From assembly GCA_004554385.1 (NCBI GenBank), contig SFMO01000189.1, positions 62,001 to 126,000 on the forward strand: a stretch of 64,000 nt of DNA. Reading direction: 5' to 3'. The position numbers and the translations under genes are program-made. Within the stretch, counting starts at the first letter, position 1. Each line of letters begins with the position of its first letter. Below, piece after piece: positions 1 through 8,051 of this stretch. Below the pieces are notes generated by a model, which saw nothing but the letters and a program-made list of their open reading frames with translations, did no database searches and was not told where the DNA came from. The stretch is from Ruminococcus flavefaciens (lineage in GTDB: Bacteria > Bacillota > Clostridia > Oscillospirales > Ruminococcaceae).

Positions 1-609
1 AAGCTTTCTGTAGCAGGCATAGGCGCGGATAACATTTTCCTGTCTCTTATTGGGAGCTATCCTTCCAACGAATATGATATTCTTCTTGCCGTCCTTATAC
101 TTCTTCATTGTGGCTTCATCGGGAGCCTGCTCATAGTCCTCGAACTTCGTCAGTGACGGGCTTATATCTATTCTGCATGTATATCCCATTCTGATGAGCT
201 CTGACTTATTGTACTCCGACACCGCAAGAACATAGTCCATTTTGTCGCGGAGATACTCGACGCCCTTATAGCCGTACTCAGTAAGCTGTGTTGCCGAAGG
301 GCTGTATGGACGAAAGAAATCAGGCGGTGTGATGTTGTGGTATATCATCACTCTTCGGCACTTGTAGCTGTCTATTTTGAAGGAAAGGTCTGTACCTGTG
401 GACTTGTGGTATATGAGCACATCGTCCTTTTTAAGGTCACAGAGCTTATCTGCCTTTATGGCAGTGCCCTCAGGAAGCCTCTTGTCGATATTCTCGGCAT
501 AAATATCAGTGGAATAGCCCATTTTGCCGATTATCTCCTTAAGCGCTATAGCATCGTTTCCTACGCCGTCGCCGAAAGAAAGGGTAGGCAGTAACTGAAC
601 TACTCTCAT
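1..609 (-). CDS. Glycosyltransferase family 4 (partial, 3' end outside window)
   Basis: The 203 visible codons begin MRVVQLLPTLSFGDGVGND, typical of the N-terminal GT-B fold of GT4 enzymes. Near the window edge lies FVGRIAPNKRQENVIRAY, the usual start of the nucleotide-sugar-binding C-terminal domain. It probably transfers a sugar from a nucleotide donor to a growing surface glycan on the inner membrane face. The start ATG shares a base with the stop of the upstream coiled-coil gene (TAATG), so the two are probably translationally coupled. The C-terminal E-x7-E region is not visible, so donor and linkage cannot be judged. Confidence 0.88.
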   Translation of the reverse strand, partial: MRVVQLLPTLSFGDGVGNDAIALKEIIGKMGYSTDIYAENIDKRLPEGTAIKADKLCDLKKDDVLIYHKSTGTDLSFKIDSYKCRRVMIYHNITPPDFFRPYSPSATQLTEYGYKGVEYLRDKMDYVLAVSEYNKSELIRMGYTCRIDISPSLTKFEDYEQAPDEATMKKYKDGKKNIIFVGRIAPNKRQENVIRAYACYRKL

Positions 610-1064
610 TACTTGCTCTCCCCGCTGAGTCTGCTGCGGAGCTCTGCGTTTTCACGCTCAAGCTTATCGAGACGTATCATAAGCTCCTTGTGAGCAAGCT
701 CAAGAGTCTCAACTCTGCTGCTCATATCCTCAGACTTGCTTTCCGAAAGCGACTTCATAACTGTTACCGCATTTGCGTTGAAGTCGTTCTGCTCGAATAC
801 TACGGGCTCAACATAGAACTTCATCAGCTTTCTGAGCACCTTCTTGAAGAAGACCTTGATGCCGTTTCCCTGAAGCTCCTTGTAGGGCTGTATATAGTAA
901 TGAGTGCTGATATAGTCAAGGGCTTCCGAAGATGAGCCGCTCTGAGCGTTCTTTTTATAGGGAACGTCCTCAAAGCTGAGCATATCCGCTGTAAGTCCCT
1001 GCTCCTTTATCTTCTGTTTTATTTCAGCCATTATCTCTTCGATATTAATACTTCCGTTTTCCAT
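609..1064 (-). CDS. Coiled-coil protein of the polysaccharide export operon
   Basis: A 151-aa soluble protein of unknown function. The middle is basic and amphipathic (GIKVFFKKVLRKLMKF, about residues 68-83), which could lie along a membrane. The C-terminal third (about 110-148) is a strongly predicted coiled coil rich in L, E, K and R. There is no signal peptide or catalytic motif. It lies between a methyltransferase and a glycosyltransferase in the wzm-wzt operon, so a scaffold or chain-length role is plausible but inferred. The gap to the methyltransferase gene is only three bases. Confidence 0.75.
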   Translation of the reverse strand: MENGSINIEEIMAEIKQKIKEQGLTADMLSFEDVPYKKNAQSGSSSEALDYISTHYYIQPYKELQGNGIKVFFKKVLRKLMKFYVEPVVFEQNDFNANAVTVMKSLSESKSEDMSSRVETLELAHKELMIRLDKLERENAELRSRLSGESK

Positions 1065-1067
1065 GAT

Positions 1068-2087
1068 TTATCCTTTCTTTACGGCTACTATCGCGTAATC
1101 CTGACTTCCGAATATCATGTCGGAAACGCGTTTCATCGCCTCATTGAATTCAGCCGTATTCTCTGCCTCTGCACATTTCAGAGGAGGTATCTCAAAGGGC
1201 GGTCTGCTGCTTTCTGTATATATTATCTCGATGTCCTTAAAGCCTGCCTTTTCCAGGTAATACTTAAGGGTAAGCGGATGGACGGGCTTTATATGGGACG
1301 GGTCGATGTAGAATGCATTGGTATATATGGACAGCGATGTGGGATTAGGCGTTTCAAGAATGATACAGCCGCCGTCCTCAAGACGCTCATATGCAGTATT
1401 GCAAAGGCGTATTATCTGATAGGGCTTCAGATGTTCAACCACCTGTCCCACGAAGATACCGTCAACGCCCTCGGTCCTTTCGAGGAAGTCGCAGCCGTCG
1501 CCGCAGGTGGCTTTAAGCCCCTTCATATTGCAGTATTCAGTATAGGGCTCATAGATGTCGACGCCCTCGGCAGGAATACCGTTATCCTGCATGAGAGAGA
1601 GGAATTCTCCCCTGCCGCAGCCGATGTCCACTACCCTTTTCTTATCGCGGTAGTACTTCAGATAGAACTCCTGAGCCTTCTTTATGCTGTCGATAGAGCC
1701 GCGGAAGTGATTCTCAAAATCAAAATAGTCGATGTCATCGTAATCCGAGCCGCTGCTCACAGCAGCAGGCTCAGCTGTCTGTACCGCTCCCGCAGAAGCA
1801 CTCTGCACGGGAGCAGCCTTCATCTTCTTTTCCACAGAGCTCAGCTTGCTTTTGAGGAACTCCTCTTCGCTTGCAATGCGCTCTATGAGGGTATTGTTGT
1901 TCCTGAGATTGACGCAGGCAGCCTCAAAGTCGGTCCTCAGTCTTTCATCGTCTTTACTGAGCTCGGATAACTTATCCTCCATTGATTCCAGTCCTGCAAA
2001 AAGCCAGCCGAAAAGCTTTCTTTTCACTGCACCCTTGATGCCCTTCTGATTCTTTATACTCTCTATTAACTGCGATATATTACTCAT
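1068..2087 (-). CDS. SAM-dependent methyltransferase with N-terminal coiled coil
   Basis: A 339-aa protein. Residues about 35-92 look like a coiled coil and about 93-115 form an Ala/Ser-rich linker. A class I methyltransferase domain starts near 150, with motif I VVDIGCGRGEF (152-162), an acidic end of strand 2 (GVDIYEP) and VGQVVEHL as the post-II region. The chosen start (MSNISQ) follows AAGAGG inside the 3' end of wzt; an upstream in-frame Met would overlap wzt further and lacks a site. Coiled-coil methyltransferases next to Wzt act as chain terminators in known systems such as WbdD of E. coli O8/O9. No kinase domain is present here, so the analogy is partial. Confidence 0.85.
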   Translation of the reverse strand: MSNISQLIESIKNQKGIKGAVKRKLFGWLFAGLESMEDKLSELSKDDERLRTDFEAACVNLRNNNTLIERIASEEEFLKSKLSSVEKKMKAAPVQSASAGAVQTAEPAAVSSGSDYDDIDYFDFENHFRGSIDSIKKAQEFYLKYYRDKKRVVDIGCGRGEFLSLMQDNGIPAEGVDIYEPYTEYCNMKGLKATCGDGCDFLERTEGVDGIFVGQVVEHLKPYQIIRLCNTAYERLEDGGCIILETPNPTSLSIYTNAFYIDPSHIKPVHPLTLKYYLEKAGFKDIEIIYTESSRPPFEIPPLKCAEAENTAEFNEAMKRVSDMIFGSQDYAIVAVKKG

Positions 2088-2091
2088 TTTT

Positions 2092-3324
2092 TTACCTCTT
2101 GAGATTCCATGTGTGTTCGATGCGGGATACTCCCACATCGCCCAATGCCGATATTATCTGTATCCTGTATGCCTGACGGAAATAGTCAATAGGTATGCCT
2201 TCGCCCTGCTCGATGGCGATGTCGATATTATACTCGCCGCCGAGAAGCTCAACGTTTCTGAGCAGTATCTCCGCCGTACCGCTCTCACTGATGTTGATGT
2301 CGGGCTGCTTGTCTATCCTTGTATTCGTGCCGTAGCACTGAACACCGTTCATGTCAAAGACACCGAAGCCGAATACCGCGTCTTTTACGGGCTTTTTCAC
2401 GGTATAGTCTATGGTGAGCCTTATATCCTCGCCTGTACGGAAAACATTCTGCTCGCTGCCGTCAGCACTGAATGAGCGCACCTTTCTGATGCGCACCTCG
2501 CCGCTGCCCCAGCGCTTTCCTGCCTCGTCCTCAGATGGCTCAGAATCGCTGCTGTCCTCCTCTGACTTGTTTTTCTCCTGCATTTTTCTGCTCATATAGT
2601 CGAGGTATTCGAGGTCTATCTCCTTAGGCGGTCCCTCAGCCCTGATAAGTCCCTCATGTATCCATATAGCACGATCGCAAATCTGCTCTATCTGACCGAG
2701 AGCATGGGAAACTATGACGATGGTCGTGCCCTGCGCCTTTATCTCCTTGAGCTTGTTGAAGCACTTTGTCTGGAAATTTGCATCACCAACGGCGAGTATC
2801 TCATCGATGAGCAGCACGTCCGCGTCCACATTTATTGCGACAGAAAATGCCAGTCTCATGTACATACCCGAGGAGTATGTACGGACAGGGTTGTCGATGA
2901 ACTCCGCCAGCTCGGAAAACTCCACTATCTCATTGATACGGGCATCTATTTCCTTTTTGGTGAGACCGAAAATAGCGGCGTTGGTATAGATGTTCTCTCT
3001 GCCGCTCATATCGGGGTGAAAGCCTGCTCCCAGCTCGATAAGGCTTGAAACTCTGCCCTTGAGCTTTATTGTTCCCTCATCGGGATACATTATCCTTGTG
3101 AGGAGCTTCAGTGTAGTGCTCTTGCCGCAGCCGTTATGTCCTATAAGTCCGATAGCCTCTCCGCGCTTAACGTCAAAGCTTATTCCGCGGAGCACCTTGC
3201 GCTCCTCATATCTGCTGCGCTTGCGGAAGAGAAGTCTCTCCTTGAGCTGTGCTCCCTTGTCGAGATACACCTTGAAGCTCTTGGTCACATTTCTGACCTC
3301 TATTGCAATATCATTTTCTGCCAT
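2092..3324 (-). CDS. wzt: ABC transporter ATP-binding protein with Wzt C-terminal domain
   Basis: A 410-aa polysaccharide-export ATPase. The N-terminal nucleotide-binding domain has Walker A GHNGCGKST, signature YSSGMYMRLAF, Walker B ADVLLIDEILAVGD and the switch His in IVSHALGQ. About 165 residues follow (from roughly 245), beginning with an acidic Ser/Glu/Asp linker and continuing as a beta-rich Wzt_C-like domain that in E. coli O8/O9 binds the modified chain end. Presence of this domain suggests export of a terminally modified glycan. The start overlaps the wzm stop as TGATG, indicating coupling with its permease partner. Confidence 0.93.
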   Translation of the reverse strand: MAENDIAIEVRNVTKSFKVYLDKGAQLKERLLFRKRSRYEERKVLRGISFDVKRGEAIGLIGHNGCGKSTTLKLLTRIMYPDEGTIKLKGRVSSLIELGAGFHPDMSGRENIYTNAAIFGLTKKEIDARINEIVEFSELAEFIDNPVRTYSSGMYMRLAFSVAINVDADVLLIDEILAVGDANFQTKCFNKLKEIKAQGTTIVIVSHALGQIEQICDRAIWIHEGLIRAEGPPKEIDLEYLDYMSRKMQEKNKSEEDSSDSEPSEDEAGKRWGSGEVRIRKVRSFSADGSEQNVFRTGEDIRLTIDYTVKKPVKDAVFGFGVFDMNGVQCYGTNTRIDKQPDINISESGTAEILLRNVELLGGEYNIDIAIEQGEGIPIDYFRQAYRIQIISALGDVGVSRIEHTWNLKR

Positions 3325-4100
3325 CAGAGTTCCTCCGCAAAATGCCTTTGAAGCTTGTTGAATACGAATGCACCGAATATAAGGAAGAATACTCCCAGAC
3401 CTGCCGCCCAGAGAAGTGCTGAAAGGTCGGGGATCTGCTTCTCATAAAGCACTGTTCTGTAGCAGTCGATGATATGCGTCATGGGATTGAGATTGAACAG
3501 CGGCAGGTACTTTTCGGGGACAATAGACTTGGAATACACAACGGGGGTAAGGTACATCCACGCCATTGCCACGATGCCCAGGATATGCTCTAAATCCCTG
3601 AAGTATACCGTTACTGCCGAAGCTATCATAGCCATGCCCAGTGCAAATATATACTCCACTATCATTATGACGGGCAGGGTGAGTATCGCAAGAAAGTTTA
3701 TCCCTGCTCCCGTAACTATTATTACTGCGAATATGACTATGAAGCACAGCAGCATATTCACAAAGCAGCTGGTGACATAGGATATCGGAATGACCATTCT
3801 CGGGAAGTAGATCTTCTTGACGAGGTCCTTCTGTGCCACAATGGAAGCCGCTCCCACCGTAATTGATGAGGAGAAGAATATCCACGGTATCAGCGCCACG
3901 AACAAGTAAAGATAATACCTTGGTATGTCGTTGCGAAGTATCTTCGAGAAAACTATCGTATATACTATCAGCTGGAAAAGAGGGTTTATAAAGGTCCACA
4001 GGAAGCCCAGCACCGAGCCCTTATAGCGTCCGCGGAGGTCCTTTTTCACAAGGCTGAATATCATCTGTCTGTAAGCATACAGCTCTTTTATCGTACTCAT
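3324..4100 (-). CDS. wzm: ABC-2 type polysaccharide export permease
   Basis: A 258-aa integral membrane protein with an N-terminal cytoplasmic amphipathic part and about six transmembrane helices. KKDLRGRYKGSVLGFLWTFINP is the hallmark start of Wzm/TagG-like ABC-2 permeases (here split by context, residues about 18-39). It would form the membrane channel with Wzt and move a lipid-linked polysaccharide across the cytoplasmic membrane. A TTGACA/TATAAT promoter lies about 70 bases upstream, making this the first gene of the operon. A TagG-like role in teichoic acid export is an alternative, but the methyltransferase and Wzt C-terminal domain favour a capped polysaccharide. Confidence 0.92.
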   Translation of the reverse strand: MSTIKELYAYRQMIFSLVKKDLRGRYKGSVLGFLWTFINPLFQLIVYTIVFSKILRNDIPRYYLYLFVALIPWIFFSSSITVGAASIVAQKDLVKKIYFPRMVIPISYVTSCFVNMLLCFIVIFAVIIVTGAGINFLAILTLPVIMIVEYIFALGMAMIASAVTVYFRDLEHILGIVAMAWMYLTPVVYSKSIVPEKYLPLFNLNPMTHIIDCYRTVLYEKQIPDLSALLWAAGLGVFFLIFGAFVFNKLQRHFAEEL

Positions 4101-4170
4101 TTATTGCTCCTTGAAAGGCGTAATGACGGAGTTTCCGCCAAATGCGCATAAAAATCCATAGTATCTTTTA

Positions 4171-4199
4171 ATTATATCACAGGTGCTGTTTGCTGTCAA
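4171..4199 (-). promoter_or_regulatory. Sigma-A promoter of the wzm-wzt operon
   Basis: On the minus strand, TTGACA (4194-4199) and TATAAT (4171-4176) are separated by exactly 17 bases. Both boxes match the consensus fully. It points towards wzm with a leader of about 65 bases. Confidence 0.9.
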
Positions 4200-4230
4200 G
4201 TACAATACTGCTCATTCATCGATATAATGC

Positions 4231-4258
4231 AAAAAACGGACCTTTGGAGTCCGTTTTT
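4231..4258 (-). terminator. Bidirectional intrinsic terminator after rlmH
   Basis: A 6-bp ACGGAC/GTCCGT stem is bounded by A-runs on one side and T-runs on the other, so it can act in both directions. It sits right behind the rlmH stop codon. Confidence 0.85.
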
Positions 4259-4259
4259 G

Positions 4260-4733
4260 TCACTTATGGTATTTTCCGCCCTCTGCTATCTGGAATGCGC
4301 GGTATATCTGCTCCAGCAGCATTACTCTTGCAAGCTGATGAGGGAATGTCATCTTTGACATGGAGAGCTTAAGCGTTCCCATAGCCTTTATCTCGGGGTC
4401 AAGCCCGAAGGAGCTTCCTATTATGAAGGATACGGTGCTCTGACCGCTGACTCCTGCGGAGACTATCTTCTCCGAGAGCTCGGGGCTTGTGAGCTGCTTG
4501 CCCTCGATACACATAGGCACTATCATGCCCTTTGCGAAACGCTTTATCTGCTCCGCTTCCTTTTTAAGAGCAGCTGCTATCTCCTTATCCGATGGATTAT
4601 CGCTGAGCCGGCACTCGTCAAGCTCATGGAGCTCGAAATTGCAGTATCTTCCCAGCCTTTTTATATACTCTGCACAGGCACTGCGGAGATATTCCTCCTT
4701 AAGCCTGCCTATGACGATAAGGTTAATATTCAT
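4260..4733 (-). CDS. rlmH: 23S rRNA (pseudouridine1915-N3)-methyltransferase RlmH
   Basis: A 157-aa SPOUT-family enzyme that methylates N3 of pseudouridine 1915 in helix 69 of 23S rRNA. The start MNINLIVIGRLKEEYL and the end EQIYRAFQIAEGGKYHK are diagnostic, and the SAM-binding knot carries FIIGSSFGLDPEI. Length equals the family norm. Its start overlaps the stop of the upstream metallohydrolase (TGATG). The walJ-like/rlmH pairing is common in Firmicutes. Confidence 0.96.
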   Translation of the reverse strand: MNINLIVIGRLKEEYLRSACAEYIKRLGRYCNFELHELDECRLSDNPSDKEIAAALKKEAEQIKRFAKGMIVPMCIEGKQLTSPELSEKIVSAGVSGQSTVSFIIGSSFGLDPEIKAMGTLKLSMSKMTFPHQLARVMLLEQIYRAFQIAEGGKYHK

Positions 4734-5518
4734 CAGAATATCACTGCTCCTCCCCTGGTTTCCACGGGAGCTACCCCCAAAAGGTAGTCCCTTCCTCTCG
4801 CAAAGCGGTCAAGGCTTCGCTGTACGGTGCTGTCCGCTATATTCGGACGATTGTTGTCCTGACTGAGATGCCCCAGAAGGAAATGTGTAGTTCCGCGCTC
4901 TATGAGCTTCCCCACCTGCACGGCGCAGTCGTCGTTGGAAAGATGCCCGTTCATTGAGAGTATACGTTCCTTGAGATACAGCGGATACGGACCTGTGCGG
5001 AGCATATAGTCGTCGTAATTTGCTTCGATAAGCACCATGCGGCAGCCTGTCAGCGCGTTGTCCACCTCAGGGGTAACGTGTCCTAAGTCGGTGCATATCG
5101 CGCAGTACTTATCATCTGAGGTATGTATCCTGTAGCCGCAGCTCTGTATGGCGTCATGTGGGGTATTGAAGCAGCTTATCTCGCTGCCGCCGCAGCTTAT
5201 TTTCTTTCCCGTCATATCGATTACGTGAGAGGCAGGGGCTATCCTGTTTGCATCACAGAGCCGCTGCAATGTGCGCTTCTGACCGTATACAGGCATTCCT
5301 GTCTTCTTTGTCAGCATTGCAAGTCCTGCAACATGGTCGGAGTGCTCATGGGTTATGAACACTCCCTGTATAGCACTCAGGGGAATGTGGTTGACCTCAA
5401 GGGCTTCACTGAGCCGCTTGAAGCTTACACCGCAGTCTATGAGTATGCCGCCCTTTTCGGTGCCGATAAAGGATGAGTTTCCCTTGCTGGAGCTGAAAAG
5501 GGGATAAAGTCTTGCCAT
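4733..5518 (-). CDS. MBL-fold metallohydrolase, WalJ/YycJ-like
   Basis: A 261-aa metallo-beta-lactamase-fold hydrolase. The metal motif FITHEHSDHVAGL (HxHxDH) is intact, and further ligands appear as H in FNTPHDA, D in CTDLGHV and H in FLLGHLS. YycJ/WalJ proteins are 5'-to-3' exonuclease-like enzymes linked to cell-wall signalling and DNA repair. The walK/walR genes are not adjacent here. The start MARLYPLF was chosen because GGAG lies eight bases upstream; an in-frame upstream Met lies in the repeat element and lacks such a site. No separate promoter was recognised. Confidence 0.88.
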   Translation of the reverse strand: MARLYPLFSSSKGNSSFIGTEKGGILIDCGVSFKRLSEALEVNHIPLSAIQGVFITHEHSDHVAGLAMLTKKTGMPVYGQKRTLQRLCDANRIAPASHVIDMTGKKISCGGSEISCFNTPHDAIQSCGYRIHTSDDKYCAICTDLGHVTPEVDNALTGCRMVLIEANYDDYMLRTGPYPLYLKERILSMNGHLSNDDCAVQVGKLIERGTTHFLLGHLSQDNNRPNIADSTVQRSLDRFARGRDYLLGVAPVETRGGAVIF

Positions 5519-5541
5519 TGGATATTCTCCGTTCCGTTTAT

Positions 5542-5668
5542 TTAATTCATAATTCACAATTCATAATGCATAATTAATGTGTCAGCTTGCGCTGACAGCT
5601 TTATTCAATATGTCCGCCTAAAGGCGGACACTTATAATTATGAATTATGCATTAAGCATTATGAATTT
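5542..5668. repeat. Heptad-armed inverted-repeat element between cysS and walJ-like gene
   Basis: The left arm (5542-5576) is five degenerate heptads: TTAATTC, ATAATTC, ACAATTC, ATAATGC, ATAATTA. The right arm read on the minus strand gives ATAATGC, TTAATGC, ATAATTC, ATAATTA after a partial unit. The arms can pair. Between them are two perfect hairpins, GTCAGC/GCTGAC (about 5580-5597) and TGTCCGCC/GGCGGACA (about 5611-5630). No ORF lies inside. The right arm begins only four bases after the cysS stop codon, matching the placement of the other elements in this window. Confidence 0.8.
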
Positions 5669-5671
5669 GTA

Positions 5672-7090
5672 TCAGAGCTTATTTATCTCCGTGCCCTGTC
5701 TTGTCTCCTTGACCTCATAGCCAAGAGCCGCAATCCTGTCGCGGAGTTCGTCTGCAAGGGCAAAATTCTTGTCCTTACGTGCAGCCTTGCGCTGTTCAAC
5801 AAGCTCCATGACCTCGACAGGTATGTCAGCAGAATCCGCACCGGCGTTGTCTGCAATCTCCTTTGCATTTGCGATAAGGTCAAGTCCGAGTACCTCGTCA
5901 AACTTCTCGATAAGAGCGAGCTTTGTAGCCGCATTTGCCTTTGACTTCAGAACATCATATATTACCGTTATGCCCATAGCAGTGTTTATGTCATTATCAA
6001 GAGCGTCTGTGAAGTCCTTCATAAGGCGATCGTACTCAGCCTTGTCGATGTCGCCGCTGTTCTCCTTTGTAAGAGGAGCTATCTTCTCTATGAGCTTGTT
6101 GTAGGCAGCTACAGCGTTGTCAAGATTCTCCCATGAGAATACAAGTGACTTTCTGTAATGAGAGAGCAGGCAGAAGAAACGGTATACCACAGGCTTGTAG
6201 CCCTTTTCCTCAAGGAGTGATACCGTCAGGAACTCGCCCTTGCTCTTGCTCATCTTGCCGCTGTTGGTGTTGAGGTGGAGAACATGGAACCAGTAATTGC
6301 ACCACTTGTGTCCCAGATATGCCTCAGACTGAGCTATCTCGTTGGTGTGATGAGGGAAAGCGTTGTCGATACCGCCGCAGTGTATATCCAGATACTCGCC
6401 GTTGTTCTTCATGCTTATGCATGAGCACTCGATATGCCAGCCGGGGTAGCCGATACCCCATGGGCTGTCCCATTTAAGCTCCTGGTCGTCAAACTTGGAC
6501 TTGGTGAACCAGAGTACGAAGTCAGCCTTATTTCTCTTGTTCTCGTCAGCCTCAACGCCCTCACGAACGCCTACTGCAAGGTCTTCCTCGTTGAAATCGT
6601 TGAAAACATAGTACTTGTCAAGCTTCGAGGTGTCGAAGTAGATGTTTCCGCCTGCCTCATAAGCATAGCCCTTTTCCATGAGAGTGCTTATAACTCGGAT
6701 AAATTCGTCGATATAAGTAGTTGCAGGGACAACTGTGTCAGGCTTCTTGATGTTGAGCTTTTCACAGTCGCCGAAGAAAGCGTCTGTGTAGAACTTTGCT
6801 ATCTCCATAACAGTTTTGTGCTCACGCTTAGCGCCTTTGAGCATCTTGTCGTCGCCTGTGTCGCCGTCGCTGGTGAGGTGACCTACATCGGTTATGTTCA
6901 TAACACGATTAACGTCATAGCCTGTGAAGCGGAGGTACTTTTCAAGTATATCCTCCATGATGTAGCTTCTGAGGTTGCCTATGTGAGCATAATGGTACAC
7001 AGTAGGTCCGCAGGTGTACATATTTACCTTGCCCTCAACGTGGGGAACGAATTCCTCTTTTTTATGTGATAATGAATTATAGATCTGCAT
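5672..7090 (-). CDS. cysS: Cysteinyl-tRNA synthetase
   Basis: A 472-aa class I synthetase that charges tRNA-Cys. It has the HIGH-type motif YHYAHIGN, zinc-binding residues in GWHIECSCIS and TYTCGPTVY-like MYTCGPTVYHYAHIGN, and the signature loop KMSKSKG. The C-terminal DALR/anticodon region contains NFALADELRDRI. The start MQIYNSL follows GGAGGAAATAATA; an upstream in-frame Met has no site. It lies downstream of a cysteine T-box and a 125-aa gene, so charging state of tRNA-Cys probably regulates it. Confidence 0.96.
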   Translation of the reverse strand: MQIYNSLSHKKEEFVPHVEGKVNMYTCGPTVYHYAHIGNLRSYIMEDILEKYLRFTGYDVNRVMNITDVGHLTSDGDTGDDKMLKGAKREHKTVMEIAKFYTDAFFGDCEKLNIKKPDTVVPATTYIDEFIRVISTLMEKGYAYEAGGNIYFDTSKLDKYYVFNDFNEEDLAVGVREGVEADENKRNKADFVLWFTKSKFDDQELKWDSPWGIGYPGWHIECSCISMKNNGEYLDIHCGGIDNAFPHHTNEIAQSEAYLGHKWCNYWFHVLHLNTNSGKMSKSKGEFLTVSLLEEKGYKPVVYRFFCLLSHYRKSLVFSWENLDNAVAAYNKLIEKIAPLTKENSGDIDKAEYDRLMKDFTDALDNDINTAMGITVIYDVLKSKANAATKLALIEKFDEVLGLDLIANAKEIADNAGADSADIPVEVMELVEQRKAARKDKNFALADELRDRIAALGYEVKETRQGTEINKL

Positions 7091-7120
7091 TATTATTTCC
7101 TCCAGTATATTTATGTTGTA

Positions 7121-7140
7121 AGGGCGCACAATGCGCACCC
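7121..7140 (-). repeat. GC-rich hairpin in the orf125-cysS spacer
   Basis: GGGTGCGCA and TGTGCGCCC on the minus strand are nearly self-complementary with almost no loop. There is no T-run, so it is not a simple terminator. It resembles the cores of the intergenic repeats elsewhere in the window and may be a remnant or an mRNA processing site. Confidence 0.4.
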
Positions 7141-7196
7141 AAAGGTCTATTTTTTATTTTTCAGACGGATAATATCCTCCCATTTTTTCAGCTTAT

Positions 7197-7574
7197 TCAG
7201 AATTCCCATATCTCGGGCGGAGCGTTCTTTATATTCAGCTTTGAGAAATATCCGAACATCACCAGAAACTCAGGTATCATGCTGAGTCCGTCGCGGTAGT
7301 ATGCGCCCAACCTCTCCTTGTTGTCCTCGATGCCCTTATATTTCCACGGACAGGAAAAAGTCCAGTCCGCTGTGACGCTGTCAAAGCTGAGTCTGAAAAA
7401 ACCCGAAAGCCTTTCAACTCCGAATGCCTCAAGGAGTGCGATGTGATCCCCTGCTGAGTCCGCTGTGCCGACGTAAGCTGTTTCGCCGTCAAGGCTTACT
7501 GCGCCGAGAAGACGGCTGTCGTTTTTTACGGCTTCGTTTACCGCCTCGTCCGAGGGATATTTTATTATATTCAT
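7197..7574 (-). CDS. Hypothetical protein, 125 aa, first gene after the cysteine T-box
   Basis: No family recognised. The protein is soluble and mixed alpha/beta, starting MNIIKYPSDEAVNEAV. It has two Trp near the middle (ADWTFSCPWKYKG) and a single Cys. The start is set by GGAGGA seven bases upstream; the longer reading frame runs into the T-box leader and is not real. Its position between the T-box and cysS suggests the same control as cysS, although the 106-base spacer with a hairpin could separate the transcripts. A role in cysteine or tRNA metabolism is only inferred from context. Confidence 0.7.
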   Translation of the reverse strand: MNIIKYPSDEAVNEAVKNDSRLLGAVSLDGETAYVGTADSAGDHIALLEAFGVERLSGFFRLSFDSVTADWTFSCPWKYKGIEDNKERLGAYYRDGLSMIPEFLVMFGYFSKLNIKNAPPEIWEF

Positions 7575-7630
7575 ATCTGTCCTCCTTTTTACTGATCGAA
7601 TCAAATCACAGTATGTAGTCGTTGTCATGG

Positions 7631-7666
7631 CAAAAAATAAAGCCCCCGAGGTTATACCTCGGAGGC
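7631..7666 (-). terminator. T-box-linked intrinsic terminator
   Basis: On the minus strand a roughly 9-bp CCTCCGAGG/CCTCGGGGG stem is followed by CTTTATTTTTT. The 5' side overlaps the putative antiterminator, as expected for a T-box switch. Confidence 0.88.
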
Positions 7667-7870
7667 GCAATTGCACGTTTCCACTCCGTCTTGAACTCAT
7701 CTTATCCTTAACGCGGACGAAACGCCGACAGATACACACGCTCACGCGCTTCCCTGCCGAAGCTGACAGCCGCACTTCACTTCTCCCGACTATGTGCTCA
7801 CACCGAACGCACACTCTCTGAAAGTCCGCAGAAAAGCTACTCTGACTGCTACGCCTTTTTCAGTTATTAA
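7667..7870 (-). promoter_or_regulatory. T-box leader, probably tRNA-Cys specific
   Basis: On the minus strand the leader has the stem I AGAGAG element (7814-7820), a GTGTGAGC-type distal loop, and a specifier context GAAGTGCGG with TGC (Cys) at 7772-7774. A variant T-box bulge GGAGTGGAAACGTGC lies directly before the terminator. The promoter, leader length and terminator all fit a T-box. The UGC specifier agrees with cysS two genes downstream. The exact specifier register was assigned by eye. Confidence 0.78.
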
Positions 7871-7888
7871 CTCTAAGCTCTAAAAACT

Positions 7889-7918
7889 ATTATATACTAT
7901 CTCGCAGGGTTTTGTCAA
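7889..7918 (-). promoter_or_regulatory. Promoter of the T-box/cysS transcript
   Basis: TTGACA (7913-7918) and TATAAT (7889-7894) on the minus strand with an 18-base spacer. It precedes the T-box stem I. Confidence 0.85.
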
Positions 7919-7967
7919 GATGAATCGGATGCAAATATGAACAAATTGTAAACATTTCCTTCTACTC

Positions 7968-7997
7968 TTGACTTTGCACCTGCAAAAGATATATACT
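7968..7997 (+). promoter_or_regulatory. htpG promoter
   Basis: TTGACT (7968-7973) and TATACT (7992-7997) with an 18-base spacer, immediately upstream of the CIRCE operator. Confidence 0.75.
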
Positions 7998-8001
7998 TTA
8001 T

Positions 8002-8028
8002 TTAGCACTCTAAGAGACAGAGTGCTAA
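8002..8028 (+). promoter_or_regulatory. CIRCE operator (HrcA binding site)
   Basis: TTAGCACTC (8002-8010), nine bases, then GAGTGCTAA (8020-8028). This matches the CIRCE inverted repeat exactly. It lies between the promoter and the htpG start codon, so HrcA repression of htpG is expected. Confidence 0.96.
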
Positions 8029-8051
8029 AATCTACTACGGAGATGTTTTAA

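Noticed and set aside
337..594. Plus-strand ORF over the first glycosyltransferase
   Set aside because: Shadow frame of a clear GT4 coding region with no ribosome site.
7575..7814. N-terminal extension of the 125-aa protein
   Set aside because: The region is the T-box leader and terminator.
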